Shown one piece after another: positions 32,309-46,915 of a stretch of 64,000 bases of DNA. A program made the translations under genes and the position numbers. The DNA is from Cyprinodon diabolis. Taxonomy: Eukaryota; Chordata; Actinopteri; Cyprinodontiformes; Cyprinodontidae. Location: NCBI GenBank assembly GCA_030533445.1, contig JARPUW010000299.1, positions 1 through 64,000 of the forward strand. Reading direction: 5' to 3'. The notes under the pieces are model-generated. The model had not been told where the DNA came from. It saw nothing but the letters and a program-made list of their open reading frames with translations, and searched no databases. The stretch's first letter is position 1, and each line of letters begins with the position of its first letter.

Positions 32309-35300
32309 GTGCTGAGTGGCAAGGGAAGTGTCATGGACAGCAGTCATATAGTATCCATTTCCCAATGTTAAATCAGTCCTTTCACCCTCCATTAGATTAA
32401 TATGTGCTGTTTAAAACAGCAGAGGTAAAATCTGTTTGAAGCTTGGTAACCTTGACAACGCTTGACGAGCCTCTCACTGACACAGACAACAGCTGCACTC
32501 ACTATTGGTTTCTTCTTCCCAGGCTTTTTTGTATGGGAAGAACGGCACCGAACAAACGACTACTGATCAAAAACCGTATGAGTTATTCAAAAAACATTTT
32601 CACCATGAGCATCAGCAATCCTTCGACTCCAACTATACCAACTTTGGTGTATGTGTGTCATTCAGAAAAATATTTATGACGAGTTGAAAACACATAGTCT
32701 GATTCGTTTCTCTCCCATCTTCAGCTCAAAAAGAATAGAGAAAGGCTGAAACTCTCATCGACTTTAGGTTGGTCTGGAGGGTTTTTAAGGAAAAGTATTA
32801 ATCCTACCGTAATTCCGAAGACATTGTGTGAGTCCAGAGGTTTCAGTCTACAAACTGACCAAAAATGGTGACTGTAGCTCCAAATATGTGGCCGTGAGGG
32901 CGAGAATAAGATGTTTGATCTTAAAAAAATGGCCGCCTCACACTAAGATTTCAGCAGCTGCACTATAGCAGGCTGCTGCAGAAGCTAACTGTCAGCTAGC
33001 TTCCAGGTGCTTACCCTCCGAACAAACGACTGCTGAGCAAAAACCGTAAAAGGTATCTGAAAAATTCTTTCAGTGAAAGCAACATCTATCCTTTGTCTCA
33101 GACTGGGGTAACCTTCATGTCTGTAGGTCTTTCACAACCCAAAACGAAGCACAAACAAAATGGTTGGCACACCTGCTCCTCCCTTTGTTTGAACTGCAGG
33201 ACCTCACTCTCACTGACCTTTTAGCTGCTAAAGCACCCCTCCGAACAAACGACTGCTGAGTAAAAACCGTAAAAGGTATCTGAAAAATTCTTTTTATCTA
33301 AGCGACAGCTATATCTTGTCTTCAATTGGAGTAACTTTCATGGCTGTAGGTCATCTACAAACTGAATGGGAAGAGAAAGAAAAAGAAAAAACGTTTCATC
33401 ACACCTAAGCTTCTAATTGAGCTAGCTGCAGCAGGTCACTGTCACTCAGCTTTCAGGTGCTTAAAATGTCCTCCGAACAAACGACTGCTGAGCAAAAACC
33501 GTATGAGTTATTCAAAAAAATTTTTCACCGTGAGCGTCAGTCATCCTTCGACTCCAACTATGCCAACTTTGGTGTATGTGTGTCATTCAGAAAAATATTT
33601 ATGACGAGTTTAAAACACATAGTCTGATTCGTTTTTCTCCCCTCTTCTGCTCCAAAACCAATGAAAAACGGCTCTGATTTTCATCGACTTTAGGTCGGTC
33701 TGGAGGGTTTTTAAGGAAAAGTATTAATCCTACCGTAATTCCGAAGATATTGTGTGGGTCCAGAGATTTCAGTCTACAAACTGACCAAAAATGGTGACTC
33801 TAGCTATAAATATGTGGCCGTGAGGGCGAGTTTAAAATGTTTTTTTGTGTTTAAAAAACGCCTGCCTCACACTCTAGCTTTTCAGTTGCTCCACTCTAGC
33901 AGGCTGGATTTTGCTAAAACTTTGTGGCGCTTGAGGTCTGATTATACAAAAACCGTAGCAGTTATCAACATACCGTCTTCAGTTTTAAATAGACGAAGGA
34001 TTTATCTACAAACTGAGCTTCAAACTGTTTTTCTAGGTGAATGTATGCCGACACAGTGAAGTGCTGTTTTTTATGCTTTTTTTTTCCTCTCCCCATTCAT
34101 TTCCTATGGGATTTTTTTGCGACGTTTTCGCTAATAATTCGCAAACCTTCGGACTAATGAGAAAGTTTTATACAAGCACACATCACCCCATTGGTCCCGA
34201 CGCGTGTGCCAACTTTGGGCCCGATCCGCCAAACCGTGCGGGACTAGTTACGTGCCGAAGTTTTGGGTATACGGGAGAATTATAATAACTAGAAAATTTC
34301 TAAAGAAATTTTGAGGGGGGCCACCTACTGCCCGTCTGGGGAACAGGGCCAATACGGCCCTGGCAAGTGATGTCGGGGCTCCCCAGACCAACTGCTTACG
34401 CCTTTGAGGGCTGCTGAGGGAAGGAAAGAGGGCTAGGTCATGGGCAAAGAGAGCTGTGTGCCACTTGTGCTGAAATCTGGGAAATAGACGTGCACAGCGT
34501 ATGATGCAAAAGGGTAATATGGGTTGTCCATATTGAACCGCAGTGGGTAAAGCTCAGTTGGTGGGCTCCGCCCGCCTGCTAGGAGCCCTTGCAGCGATGA
34601 AAAAAATCACCAATGGCGGGCTCTGCCCGCCTGCTAAGAGCCATTGCAGTGATGAAATCACCAATGGCGGGCTCCGCCCGCCTTCTAAGAGCCATTGCAG
34701 TGATGAAATCACCAATGGCGGGCTCTGCCCGCCTTCTAAGAGCCATTGCAGTGATGAAATTACAAATGGCAATGAGCAATATGCCAGAATGTATGAGTGT
34801 GTATAAGGAAGAGGCTTTTATTCTGTAGAGTCCCTGGAGTCTTATTTTGAAAGTCTATCATGGAAGTGCATCTAAAGATGGGTCATGCCCAGCAGTTATA
34901 TAGAATCAATTTCCAAATGTTAAATCACTGGTTTTCCATGTTATTAGGTGAATAGTTGCTGTATTACAGAGTAAATGGGAGACTTTTATTGTGAAATTTG
35001 CTCTGGGTGTGTTTTGAAAAGGTCACTAGAGTCTAATAAAAACAACCTGGAAGAGTTTGGGTCATAATGTTGAGCCATTTGCATCAATTAATGCATTAGT
35101 ATAATCTAGAGGCTTTTATTTTGTAGGGTCGCTGGAGTCTTATTTTGAAAGTCCAACAGAGTTGTGTTTATAGAAAATGTTCAGACCCGTCAATGATAGT
35201 TGATTACTTTCCAATCGTTAAATCACTCTTTTTCCATGTTATTAGGGCAGTAGATGAAGCGGAAATGGGAGGCTTTTATTTTGAAATTTGCTATAGGGTG

Positions 35301-35449
35301 TGTTTTAAACAGTCTCCTAGAGTCTATTCTCTAAAACGGGGTTGAGTTTGGGTCATAATATTGAGCCATATAGGGCAATAAATATATGTAAAAAATATAG
35401 AGGCTTTTATTTTGTAGGGTCCCTGGAGTCTTATTTTGAAAGTCTATCA
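32309..35449 (+). repeat. Array unit 11, gamma 5' half joined to B 3' half
   Basis: 3141 bases. Gamma 5' half with private changes (cttgacgag near 32461, cactatagcagg near 32962, ggttggcacacc near 33163). No module. The 3' half is type B with four GC palindromes (34560-34769) and ataatattgag; the next unit is beta, repeating the combination seen at units 2/3 and 7/8. Confidence 0.95.
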
Positions 35450-38400
35450 GTGCTGAGTGGCAAGGGAAGTGTCATGGACAGCAGTCATATAGTATCCATT
35501 TCCCAATGTTAAATCAGTCCTTTCACCCTCCATTAGATTAATATGTGCTGTTTAAAACAGCAGAGGTAAAATCTGTTTGAAGCTTGGTAACCTTGACAAC
35601 GCTTAACGAGCCTCTCACTGACACAGACAACAGCTGCACTCACTATTGGTTTCTTCTTCCCAGGCTTTTTTGTATGGGAAGAACGGCAACGAAAACAAAC
35701 GACTACTGATCAAAAACCGTATGAGTTATTCAAAAAACATTTTCACCATGAGCATCAGCAATCCTTCGACTCCAAGTATACCAACTTTGGTGTATGTGTG
35801 TCATTCAGAACAATATTTATGACGACTTGAAAACACATAGTCTGATTCGTTTCTCTCCCATCTTCAGCTCAAAAAGAATGGAGAAAGGCTGAAACTCATC
35901 GACTTTAGGTTGGTCTGGAGGGTTTTTAAGGAAAAGTATTAATCCTACCGTAATTCCGAAGACATTGTGTGAGTCCAGAGGTTTCAGTCTACAAACTGAC
36001 CAAAAATGGTGACTGTAGCTCCAAATATGTGGCCGTGAGGGCGAGAATAAGATGTTTGATCTTAAAAAAATGGCCGCCTCACACTAAGATTTCAGCAGCT
36101 GCACTCTAGCAGGCTGCTGCAGAAGCTAACTGTCAGCTAGCTTCCAGGTGCTTACCCTCCGAACAAACGACTGCTGAGCAAAAACCGTAAAAGATATCTG
36201 AAAAATTCTTTCAGTGAAAGCAACATCTATCCTTTGTCTCAGACTGGGGTAACCTTCATGTCTGTAGGTCTTTCACAACCCAAAACGAAGCACAAACAAA
36301 ATGGTTGGCCCACCTGCTCCTCCCTTTGTTTGAACTGCAGGACCTCACTCTCACTCACCTTTTAGCTGCTAAAGCACCCCTCCGAACAAACGACTGCTGA
36401 GTAAAAACCGTAAAAGGTGTCTGAAAAATTCTTTTTATCTAAGCGACAGCTATATCTTGTCTTCAATTGGAGTAACTTTCATGGCTGTAGGTCATCTACA
36501 AACTGAATGGGAAGAGAAAGAAAAAGAAAAAACGTTTCATCACACCTAAGCTTCTAATTGAGCTAGCTGCAGCAGGTCACTGTCACTCAGCTTTCAGGTG
36601 CTTAAAATGTCCTCCGAACAAACGACTGCTGAGCAAAAACCGTATGAGTTATTCAAAAAATTTTTTCACCGTGAGCGTCAGTCATCCTTCGACTCCAACT
36701 ATGCCAACTTTGGTGTATGTGTGTCATTCAGAAAAATATTTATGACGAGTTTAAAACACATAGTCGGATTCGTTTTTCTCCCCTCTTCTGCTCCAAAACC
36801 AATGAAAAACGGCTCTGATTTTCATCGACTTTAGGTCGGTCTGGAGGGTTTTTAAGGAAAAGTATTAATCCTACCGTAATTCCGAAGATATTGTGTGGGT
36901 CCAGAGATTTCAGTCTACAAACTGACCAAAAATGGTGACTCTAGCTATAAATATGTGGCCGTGAGGGCGAGTTTAAAATGTTTTTTTGTGTTTAAAAAAC
37001 GCCTGCCTCACACTCTAGCTTTTCAGTTGCTCCACTCTAGCAGGCTGGATTTTGCTAAAACTTTGTGGCGCTTGAGGTCTGATTATACAAAAACCATAGC
37101 AGTTATCAACATACCGTCTTCAGTTTTAAATAGACGAAGGATTTATCTACAAACTGAGCTTTAAACTGTTTTTCTAGGTGAATGTATGCCGACACAGTGA
37201 AGCGCTGTTTTTTATGCTTTTTTTCCCTCTCCCCATTCATTTCCTATGGGATTTTTTTGCGACGTTTTCGCTAATAATTCGCAAACCTTCGGACTAATGA
37301 GAAAGTTTTATACAAGCACACATCACCCCATTGGTCCCGACGCGTGTGCCAACTTTGGGCCCGATCCGCCAAACCGTGCGGGACTAGTTACGCGCCGAAG
37401 TTTTGGGTATACGGGAGAATTATAATAACTAGAAAATTTCTAAAGAAATTTTGAGGGGGGCCACCTACTGCCCGTCTGGGGAACAGGGCCAATACGGCCC
37501 TGGCAAGTGATGTCGGGGCTCACCAGACCAACTGCTTACGCCTTTGAGGGCTGCTGAGGGAAGGAAAGAGGGCTAGGTCATGGCAAAGAGAGCTGTGTGC
37601 CACTTGTGCTGAAATCTGGGAAATAGACGTGCACAGCGTATGATGCAAAAGGGTAATATGGGTTGTCCATATTGAACCGCAGTGGGTAAAGCTCAGTTGG
37701 GGGGCTCCGCCCGCCTGCTAGGAGCCCTTGCAGCGATGAAAAAAATCACCAATGGCGGGCTCTGCCCGCCTGCTAAGAGCCATTGCAGTGATGAAATCAC
37801 CAATGGCGGGCTCCGCCCGCCTTCTAAGAGCCATTGCAGTGATGAAATCACCAATGGCGGGCTCCGCCCGCCTTCTAAGAGCCATTGCAGTGATGAAATT
37901 ACAAATGGCAATGAGCAATATGCCAGAATGTATGAGTGTGTATAAGGAAGAGGCTTTTATTCTGTAGAGTCCCTGGAGTCTTATTTTGAAAGTCTATCAT
38001 GGAAGTGCATCTAAAGATGGGTCATGCCCAGCAGTTATATAGAATCAATTTCCAAATGTTAAATCACTGGTTTTCCATGTTATTAGGTGAATAGTTGCTG
38101 TATTACAGAGTAAATGGGAGACTTTTATTGTGAAATTTGCTCTGGGTGTGTTTTGAAAAGGTCACTAGAGTCTAATAAAAACAACCTGGAAGAGTTTGGG
38201 TCATAATGTTGAGCCATTTGCATCAATTAATGCATTAGTATAATCTAGAGGCTTTTATTTTGTAGGGTCGCTGGAGTCTTATTTTGAAAGTCCAACAGAG
38301 TTGTGTTTATAGAAAATGTTCAGACCCGTCAATGATAGTTGATTACTTTCCAATCGTTAAATCACTCTTTTTCCATGTTATTAGGGCAGTAGATGAAGCG

Positions 38401-38588
38401 GAAATGGGAGGCTTTTATTTTGAAATTTGCTATAGGGTGTGTTTTAAACAGTCTCCTAGAGTCTATTCTCTAAAACGGGGTTGAGTTTGGGTCATAATGT
38501 TGAGCCATATAGGGCAATAAATATATGTAAAAAATATAGAGGCTTTTATTTTGTAGGGTCCCTGGAGTCTTATTTTGAAAGTCTATCA
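35450..38588 (+). repeat. Array unit 12, class beta 5' half, B 3' half
   Basis: 3139 bases. Beta 5' half nearly the same as unit 8, including the in-frame stop at gagctttaaactg. No module. Type B 3' half with private changes: ggggctcaccagacc, which mismatches the right arm of the GTCTGGGG stem (near 37520); gtcatggcaaag, a one-base deletion (near 37579); and ggggggctcc in the first palindrome (37699). Four palindromes in 37699-37908. Confidence 0.95.
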
Positions 38589-41500
38589 GTGCTGAGTGGC
38601 AAGGGAAGTGTCATGGACAGCAGTCATATAGTATCCATTTCCCAATGTTAAATCAGTCCTTTCACCCTCCATTAGATTAATATGTGCTGTTTAAAACAGC
38701 AGAGGTAAAATCTGTTTGAAGCTTGGTAACCTTGACAACGCTTAACGAGCCTCTCACTGACACAGACAACAGCTGCACTCACTATTGGTTTCTTCTTCCC
38801 AGGCTTTTTTGTATAGGAAGAACGGCACCGAACAAACGACTACTGATCAAAAACCGTATGAGTTATTCAAAAAACATTTTCACCATGAGCATCAGCAATC
38901 CTTCGACTCCAACTATACCAACTTTGGTGTATGTGTGTCATTCAGAACAATATTTATGACGACTTGAAAACACATAGTCTGATTCGTTTCTCTCCCATCT
39001 TCAGCTCAAAAAGAATGGAGAAAGGCTGAAACTCATCGACTTTAGGTTGGTCTGGAGGGTTTTTAAGGAAAAGTATTAATCCTACCGTAATTCCGAAGAC
39101 ATTGTGTGAGTCCAGAGGTTTCAGTCTACAAACTGACCAAAAATGGTGACTGTAGCTCCAAATATGTGGCCGTGAGGGCGAGAATAAGATGTTTGATCTT
39201 AAAAAAATGGCCGCCTCACACTAAATTTCAGCAGCTGCACTCTAGCAGGCTGCTGCAGAAGCTAACTGTCAGCTAGCTTCCAGGTGCTTACCCTCCGAAC
39301 AAACGACTGCTGAGCAAAAACCGTAAAAGATATCTGAAAAATTCTTTCAGTGAAAGCAACATCTATCCTTTGTCTCAGACTGGGGTAACCTTCATGTCTG
39401 TAGGTCTTTCACAACCCAAAACGAAGCACAAACAAAATGGTTGGCCCACCTGCTCCTCCCTTTGTTTGAACTGCAGGACCTCACTCTCACTCACCTTTTA
39501 GCTGCTAAAGCACCCCTCCGAACAAACGACTGCTGAGTAAAAACCGTAAAAGGTATCTGAAAAATTCTTTTTATCTAAGCGACAGCTATATCTTGTCTTC
39601 AATTGGAGTAACTTTCATGGCTGTAGGTCATCTACAAACTGAATGGGAAGAGAAAGAAAAAGAAAAAACGTTTCATCACACCTAAGCTTCTAATTGAGCT
39701 AGCTGCAGCAGGTCACTGTCACTCAGCTTTCAGGTGCTTAAAATGTCCTCCGAACAAACGACTGCTGAGCAAAAACCGTATGAGTTATTCAAAAAATTTT
39801 TTCACCGTGAGCGTCAGTCATGCTTCGACTCCAACTATGCCAACTTTGGTGTATGTGTGTCATTCAGAAAAATATTTATGACGAGTTTAAAACACATAGT
39901 CTGATTCGTTTTTCTCCCCTCTTCTGCTCCAAAACCAATGAAAAACGGCTCTGATTTTCATCGACTTTAGGTCGGTCTGGAGGGTTTTTAAGGAAAAGTA
40001 TTAATCCTACCGTAATTCCGAAGATATTGTGTGGGTCCAGAGATTTCAGTCTACAAACTGACCAAAAATGGTGACTCTAGCTATAAATATGTGGCCGTGA
40101 GGGCGAGTTTAAAATGTTTTTTTGTGTTTAAAAAACGCCTGCCTCACACTCTAGCTTTTCAGTTGCTCCACTCTAGCAGGCTGGATTTTGCTAAAACTTT
40201 GTGGCGCTTGAGGTCTGATTATACAAAAACCGTAGCAGTTATCAACATACCGTCTTCAGTTTTAAATAGACGAAGGATTTATCTACAAACTGAGCTTCAA
40301 ACTGTTTTTCTAGGTGAATGTATGCCGACACAGTGAAGTGCTGTTTTTTATGCTTTTTTTTTCCTCTCCCCATTCATTTCCTATGGGATTTTTTTGCGAC
40401 GTTTTCGCTAATAATTCGCAAACCTTCGGACTAATGAGAAAGTTTTATACAAGCACACATCACCCCATTGGTCCCGACGCGTGTGCCAACTTTGGGCCCG
40501 ATCCGCCAAACCGTGCGGGACTAGTTACGCGCCGAAGTTTTGGGTATACGGGAGAATTATAATAATAATAATACGCGGAATAAATATGTGCAATAGTAGT
40601 AGGTGGGCCATGCCTTCGGCATGTGGCCCCCCAACTAGAAAATTTCTAAAGAAATTTTGAGGGGGGCCACCTACTGCCCGTCTGGGGAACCGGGCCAATA
40701 CGGCCCTGGCAAGTGATGTCGGGGCTCCCCAGACCAACTGCTTACGCCTTTGAGGGCTGCTGAGGGAAGGAAAGAGGGCTAGGTCATGGGCAAAGAGAGC
40801 TGTGTGCCACTTGTGCTGAAATCTGGGAAATAGACGTGCACAGCGTATGATGCAAAAGGGTAATATGGGTTGTCCATATTGAACCGCAGTGGGTAAAGCT
40901 CAGTTGGTGGGCTCCGCCCGCCTGCTAGGAGCCCTTGCAGTGATGAAAAAAATCACCAATGGCGGGCTCTGCCCGCCTGCTAAGAGCCATTGCAGTGATG
41001 AAATCACCAATGGCGGGCTCCGCCCGCCTTCTAAGAGCCATTGCAGTGATGATATCACCAATGGCGGGCTCCGCCCGCCTTCTAAGAGCCATTGCAGTGA
41101 TGAAATTACAAATGGCAATGAGCAATATGCCAGAATGTATGAGTGTGTATAAGGAAGAGGCTTTTATTCTGTAGAGTCCCTGGAGTCTTATTTTGAAAGT
41201 CTATCATGGAAGTGCATCTAAAGATGGGTCATGCCCAGCAGTTATATAGAATCAATTTCCAAATGTTAAATCACTGGTTTTCCATGTTATTAGGTGAATA
41301 GTTGCTGTATTACAGAGTAAATGGGAGACTTTTATTGTGAAATTTGCTCTGGGTGTGTTTTGAAAAGGTCACTAGAGTCTAATAAAAACAACCTGGAAGA
41401 GTTTGGGTCATAATGTTGAGCCATTTGCATCAATTAATGCATTAGTATAATCTAGAGGCTTTTATTTTGTAGGGTCGCTGGAGTCTTATTTTGAAAGTCC

Positions 41501-41795
41501 AATAGAGTTGTGTTTATAGAAAATGTTCAGACCCGTCAATGATAGTTGATTACTTTCCAATCGTTAAATCACTCTTTTTCCATGTTATTAGGGCAGTAGA
41601 TGAAGCGGAAATGGGAGGCTTTTATTTTGAAATTTGCTATAGGGTGTGTTTTAAACAGTCTCCTAGAGTCTATTCTCTAAAACGGGGTTGAGTTTGGGTC
41701 ATAATGTTGAGCCATATAGGGCAATAAATATATGTAAAAAATATAGAGGCTTTTATTTTGTAGGGTCCCTGGAGTCTTATTTTGAAAGTCTATCA
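38589..41795 (+). repeat. Array unit 13, one hairpin module
   Basis: 3207 bases. 5' half with agaacaatat and private gtatagg (near 38811); a one-base deletion in cactaaatttc near 39230; catgcttcg near 39830. One module at 40573-40632. Type B 3' half with four GC palindromes (40906-41115), private-to-13/14 variant gatgatatcacc, and ccaatagag near 41499, which puts a stop in the short frame present at this place in other copies. Sequence from just after the module is the first half of a recent duplication with unit 14. Confidence 0.95.
40573..40632. repeat. Single hairpin module in unit 13
   Basis: One 60-base core. The near-perfect duplication shared with unit 14 begins just after it; units 14 and 15 have empty sites. 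Confidence 0.9.
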
Positions 41796-44700
41796 GTGCT
41801 GAGTGGCAAGGGAAGTGTCATGGACAGCAGTCATATAGTATCCATTTCCCAATGTTAAATCAGTCCTTTCACCCTCCATTAGATTAATATGTGCTGTTTA
41901 AAACAGCAGAGGTAAAATCTGTTTGAAGCTTGGTAACCTTGACAACGCTTAACGAGCCTCTCACTGACACAGACAACAGCTGCACTCACTATTGGTTTCT
42001 TCTTCCCAGGCTTTTTTGTATGGGAAGAACGGCACCGAACAAACGACTACTGATCAAAAACCGTATGAGTTATTCAAAAAACATTTTCACCATGAGCATC
42101 AGCAATCCTTCGACTCCAACTATACCAACTTTGGTGTATGTGTGTCATTCAGAACAATATTTATGACGACTTGAAAACACATAGTCTGATTCGTTTTTCT
42201 CCCATCTTCAACTCAAAAGGAATGGAGAAAGGCTGAAACTCATCGACTCTAGGTTGGTCTGGAGGGTTTTTAAGGAAAAGTATTAATCCTACCGTAATTC
42301 CGAAGACATTGTGTGAGTCCAGAGGTTTCAGTCTACAAACTGACCAAAAATGGTGACTGTAGCTCCAAATATGTGGCCGTGAGGGCGAGAATAAGATGTT
42401 TGATCTTAAAAAAATGGCCGCCTCACACTAAGATTTCAGCAGCTGCACTCTAGCAGGCTGCTGCAGAAGCTAACTGTCAGCTAGCTTCCAGGTGCTTACC
42501 CTCCGAACAAACGACTGCTGAGCAAAAACCGTAAAAGATATCTGAAAAATTCTTTCAGTGAAAGCAACAGCTATCCTTTGTCTCAGACTGGGGTAACCTT
42601 CATGTCTGTAGGTCTTTCACAACCCAAAACGAAGCACAAACAAAATGGTTGGCCCACCTGCTCCTCCCTTTGTTTGAACTGCAGGACCTCACTCTCACTC
42701 ACCTTTTAGCTGCTAAAGCACCCCTCCGAACAAACGACTGCTGAGTAAAAACCGTAAAAGGTATCTGAAAAATTCTTTTTATCTAAGCGACAGCTATATC
42801 TTGTCTTCAATTGGAGTAACTTTCATGGCTGTAGGTCATCTACAAACTGAATGGGAAGAGAAAGAAAAAGAAAAAACGTTTCATCACACCTAAGCTTCTA
42901 ATTGAGCTAGCTGCAGCAGGTCACTGTCACTCAGCTTTCAGGTGCTTAAAATGTCCTCCGAACAAACGACTGCTGAGCAAAAACCGTATGAGTTATTCAA
43001 AAAAATTTTTCACCGTGAGCGTCAGTCATCCTTCGACTCCAACTATGCCAACTTTGGTGTATGTGTGTCATTCAGAAAAATATTTATGACGAGTTTAAAA
43101 CACATAGTCTGATTCGTTTTTCTCCCCTCTTCTGCTCCAAAACCAATGAAAAACGGCTCTGATTTTCATCGACTTTAGGTCGGTCTGGAGGGTTTTTAAG
43201 GAAAAGTATTAATCCTACCGTAATTCCGAAGACATTGTGTGGGTCCAGAGATTTCAGTCTACAAACTGACCAAAAATGGTGACTCTAGCTATAAATATGT
43301 GGCCGTGAGGGCGAGTTTAAAATGTTTTTTTGTGTTTAAAAAACGCCTGCCTCACACTCTAGCTTTTCAGTTGCTCCACTCTAGCAGGCTGGATTTTGCT
43401 AAAACTTTGTGGCGCTTGAGGTCTGATTATACAAAAACCGTAGCAGTTATCAACATACCATCTTCAGTTTTAAATAGACGAAGGATTTATCTACAAACTG
43501 AGCTTCAAACTGTTTTTCTAGGTGAATGTATGCCGACACAGTGAAGTGCTGTTTTTTATGCTTTTTTTTTCCTCTCCCCATTCATTTCCTATGGGATTTT
43601 TTTGCGACGTTTTCGCTAATAATTCGCAAACCTTCGGACTAATGAGAAAGTTTTATACAAGCACACATCACCCCATTGGTCCCGACGCGTGTGCCAACTT
43701 TGGGCCCGATCCGCCAAACCGTGCGGGACTAGTTACGCGCCGAAGTTTTGGGTATACGGGAGAATTATAATAACTAGAAAATTTCTAAAGAAATTTTGAG
43801 GGGGGCCACCTACTGCCCGTCTGGGGAACCGGGCCAATACGGCCCTGGCAAGTGATGTCGGGGCTCCCCAGACCAACTGCTTACGCCTTTGAGGGCTGCT
43901 GAGGGAAGGAAAGAGGGCTAGGTCATGGGCAAAGAGAGCTGTGTGCCACTTGTGCTGAAATCTGGGAAATAGACGTGCACAGCGTATGATGCAAAAGGGT
44001 AATATGGGTTGTCCATATTGAACCGCAGTGGGTAAAGCTCAGTTGGTGGGCTCCGCCCGCCTGCTAGGAGCCCTTGCAGTGATGAAAAAAATCACCAATG
44101 GCGGGCTCTGCCCGCCTGCTAAGAGCCATTGCAGTGATGAAATCACCAATGGCGGGCTCCGCCCGCCTTCTAAGAGCCATTGCAGTGATGATATCACCAA
44201 TGGCGGGCTCCGCCCGCCTTCTAAGAGCCATTGCAGTGATGAAATTACAAATGGCAATGAGCAATATGCCAGAATGTATGAGTGTGTATAAGGAAGAGGC
44301 TTTTATTCTGTAGAGTCCCTGGAGTCTTATTTTGAAAGTCTATCATGGAAGTGCATCTAAAGATGGGTCATGCCCAGCAGTTATATAGAATCAATTTCCA
44401 AATGTTAAATCACTGGTTTTCCATGTTATTAGGTGAATAGTTGCTGTATTACAGAGTAAATGGGAGACTTTTATTGTGAAATTTGCTCTGGGTGTGTTTT
44501 GAAAAGGTCACTAGAGTCTAATAAAAACAACCTGGAAGAGTTTGGGTCATAATGTTGAGCCATTTGCATCAATTAATGCATTAGTATAATCTAGAGGCTT
44601 TTATTTTGTAGGGTCGCTGGAGTCTTATTTTGAAAGTCCAATAGAGTTGTGTTTATAGAAAATGTTCAGACCCGTCAATGATAGTTGATTACTTTCCAAT

Positions 44701-46915
44701 CGTTAAATCACTCTTTTTCCATGTTATTAGGGCAGTAGATGAAGCGGAAATGGGAGGCTTTTATTTTGAAATTTGCTATAGGGTGTGTTTTAAACAGTCT
44801 CCTAGAGTCTATTCTCTAAAACGGGGTTGAGTTTGGGTCATAATGTTGAGCCATATAGGGCAATAAATATATGTAAAAAATATAGAGGCTTTTATTTTGT
44901 AGGGTCCCTGGAGTCTTATTTTGAAAGTCTATCAGTGCTGAGTGGCAAGGGAAGTGTCATGGACAGCAGTCATATAGTATCCATTTCCCAATGTTAAATC
45001 AGTCCTTTCACCCTCCATTAGATTAATATGTGCTGTTTAAAACAGCAGAGGTAAAATCTGTTTGAAGCTTGGTAACCTTGACAACGCTTAACGAGCCTCT
45101 CACTGACACAGACAACAGCTGCACTCACTATTGGTTTCTTCTTCCCAGGCTTTTTTGTATGGGAAGAACGGCACCGAACAAACGACTACTGATCAAAAAC
45201 CGTATGAGTTATTCAAAAAACATTTTCACCATGAGCATCAGCAATCCTTCGACTCCAACTATACCAACTTTGGTGTATGTGTGTCATTCAGAACAATATT
45301 TATGACGACTTGAAAACACATAGTCTGATTCGTTTTTCTCCCATCTTCAACTCAAAAGGAATGGAGAAAGGCTGAAACTCATCGACTCTAGGTTGGTCTG
45401 GAGGGTTTTTAAGGAAAAGTATTAATCCTACCGTAATTCCGAAGACATTGTGTGAGTCCAGAGGTTTCAGTCTACAAACTGACCAAAAATGGTGACTGTA
45501 GCTCCAAATATGTGGCCGTGAGGGCGAGAATAAGATGTTTGATCTTAAAAAAATGGCCGCCTCACACTAAGATTTCAGCAGCTGCACTCTAGCAGGCTGC
45601 TGCAGAAGCTAACTGTCAGCTAGCTTCCAGGTGCTTACCCTCCGAACAAACGACTGCTGAGCAAAAACCGTAAAAGATATCTGAAAAATTCTTTCAGTGA
45701 AAGCAACAGCTATCCTTTGTCTCAGACTGGGGTAACCTTCATGTCTGTAGGTCTTTCACAACCCAAAACGAAGCACAAACAAAATGGTTGGCCCACCTGC
45801 TCCTCCCTTTGTTTGAACTGCAGGACCTCACTCTCACTCACCTTTTAGCTGCTAAAGCACCCCTCCGAACAAACGACTGCTGAGTAAAAACCGTAAAAGG
45901 TATCTGAAAAATTCTTTTTATCTAAGCGACAGCTATATCTTGTCTTCAATTGGAGTAACTTTCATGGCTGTAGGTCATCTACAAACTGAATGGGAAGAGA
46001 AAGAAAAAGAAAAAACGTTTCATCACACCTAAGCTTCTAATTGAGCTAGCTGCAGCAGGTCACTGTCACTCAGCTTTCAGGTGCTTAAAATGTCCTCCGA
46101 ACAAACGACTGCTGAGCAAAAACCGTATGAGTTATTCAAAAAAATTTTTCACCGTGAGCGTCAGTCATCCTTCGACTCCAACTATGCCAACTTTGGTGTA
46201 TGTGTGTCATTCAGAAAAATATTTATGACGAGTTTAAAACACATAGTCTGATTCGTTTTTCTCCCCTCTTCTGCTCCAAAACCAATGAAAAACGGCTCTG
46301 ATTTTCATCGACTTTAGGTCGGTCTGGAGGGTTTTTAAGGAAAAGTATTAATCCTACCGTAATTCCGAAGACATTGTGTGGGTCCAGAGATTTCAGTCTA
46401 CAAACTGACCAAAAATGGTGACTCTAGCTATAAATATGTGGCCGTGAGGGCGAGTTTAAAATGTTTTTTTGTGTTTAAAAAACGCCTGCCTCACACTCTA
46501 GCTTTTCAGTTGCTCCACTCTAGCAGGCTGGATTTTGCTAAAACTTTGTGGCGCTTGAGGTCTGATTATACAAAAACCGTAGCAGTTATCAACATACCGT
46601 CTTCAGTTTTAAATAGACGAAGGATTTATCTACAAACTGAGCTTCAAACTGTTTTTCTAGGTGAATGTATGCCGACACAGTGAAGTGCTGTTTTTTATGC
46701 TTTTTTTTTCCTCTCCCCATTCATTTCCTATGGGATTTTTTTGCGACGTTTTCGCTAATAATTCGCAAACCTTCGGACTAATGAGAAAGTTTTATACAAG
46801 CACACATCACCCCATTGGTCCCGACGCGTGTGCCAACTTTGGGCCCGATCCGCCAAACCGTGCGGGACTAGTTACGCGCCGAAGTTTTGGGTATACGGGA
46901 GAATTATAATAACTA
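40640..46915 (+). repeat. Recent tandem duplication, period 3139
   Basis: Unit 13 3' half plus unit 14 5' half (about 40640-43778) is nearly the same as unit 14 3' half plus unit 15 5' half (about 43779-46915). They share variants found nowhere else in the window: gatgatatcacc in the GC cluster, ccaatagag, ttcaactcaaaagg, gactctagg, caacagctatcc and gaagacattgtgtggg. The differences noted are the gtc/atc CpG change near 43455, and the module in unit 13 just before the block. Confidence 0.75.
41796..44934 (+). repeat. Array unit 14, member of recent duplicate pair
   Basis: 3139 bases. The 5' half shares with unit 15 only: ttcaactcaaaagg (near 42206), gactctagg (near 42245), caacagctatcc (near 42567) and gaagacattgtgtggg (near 43228). 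The 3' half is type B, nearly the same as that of unit 13. No module. Four GC palindromes at 44045-44254. One silent-looking CpG change, catacca, near 43453 separates it from unit 15. Confidence 0.95.
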
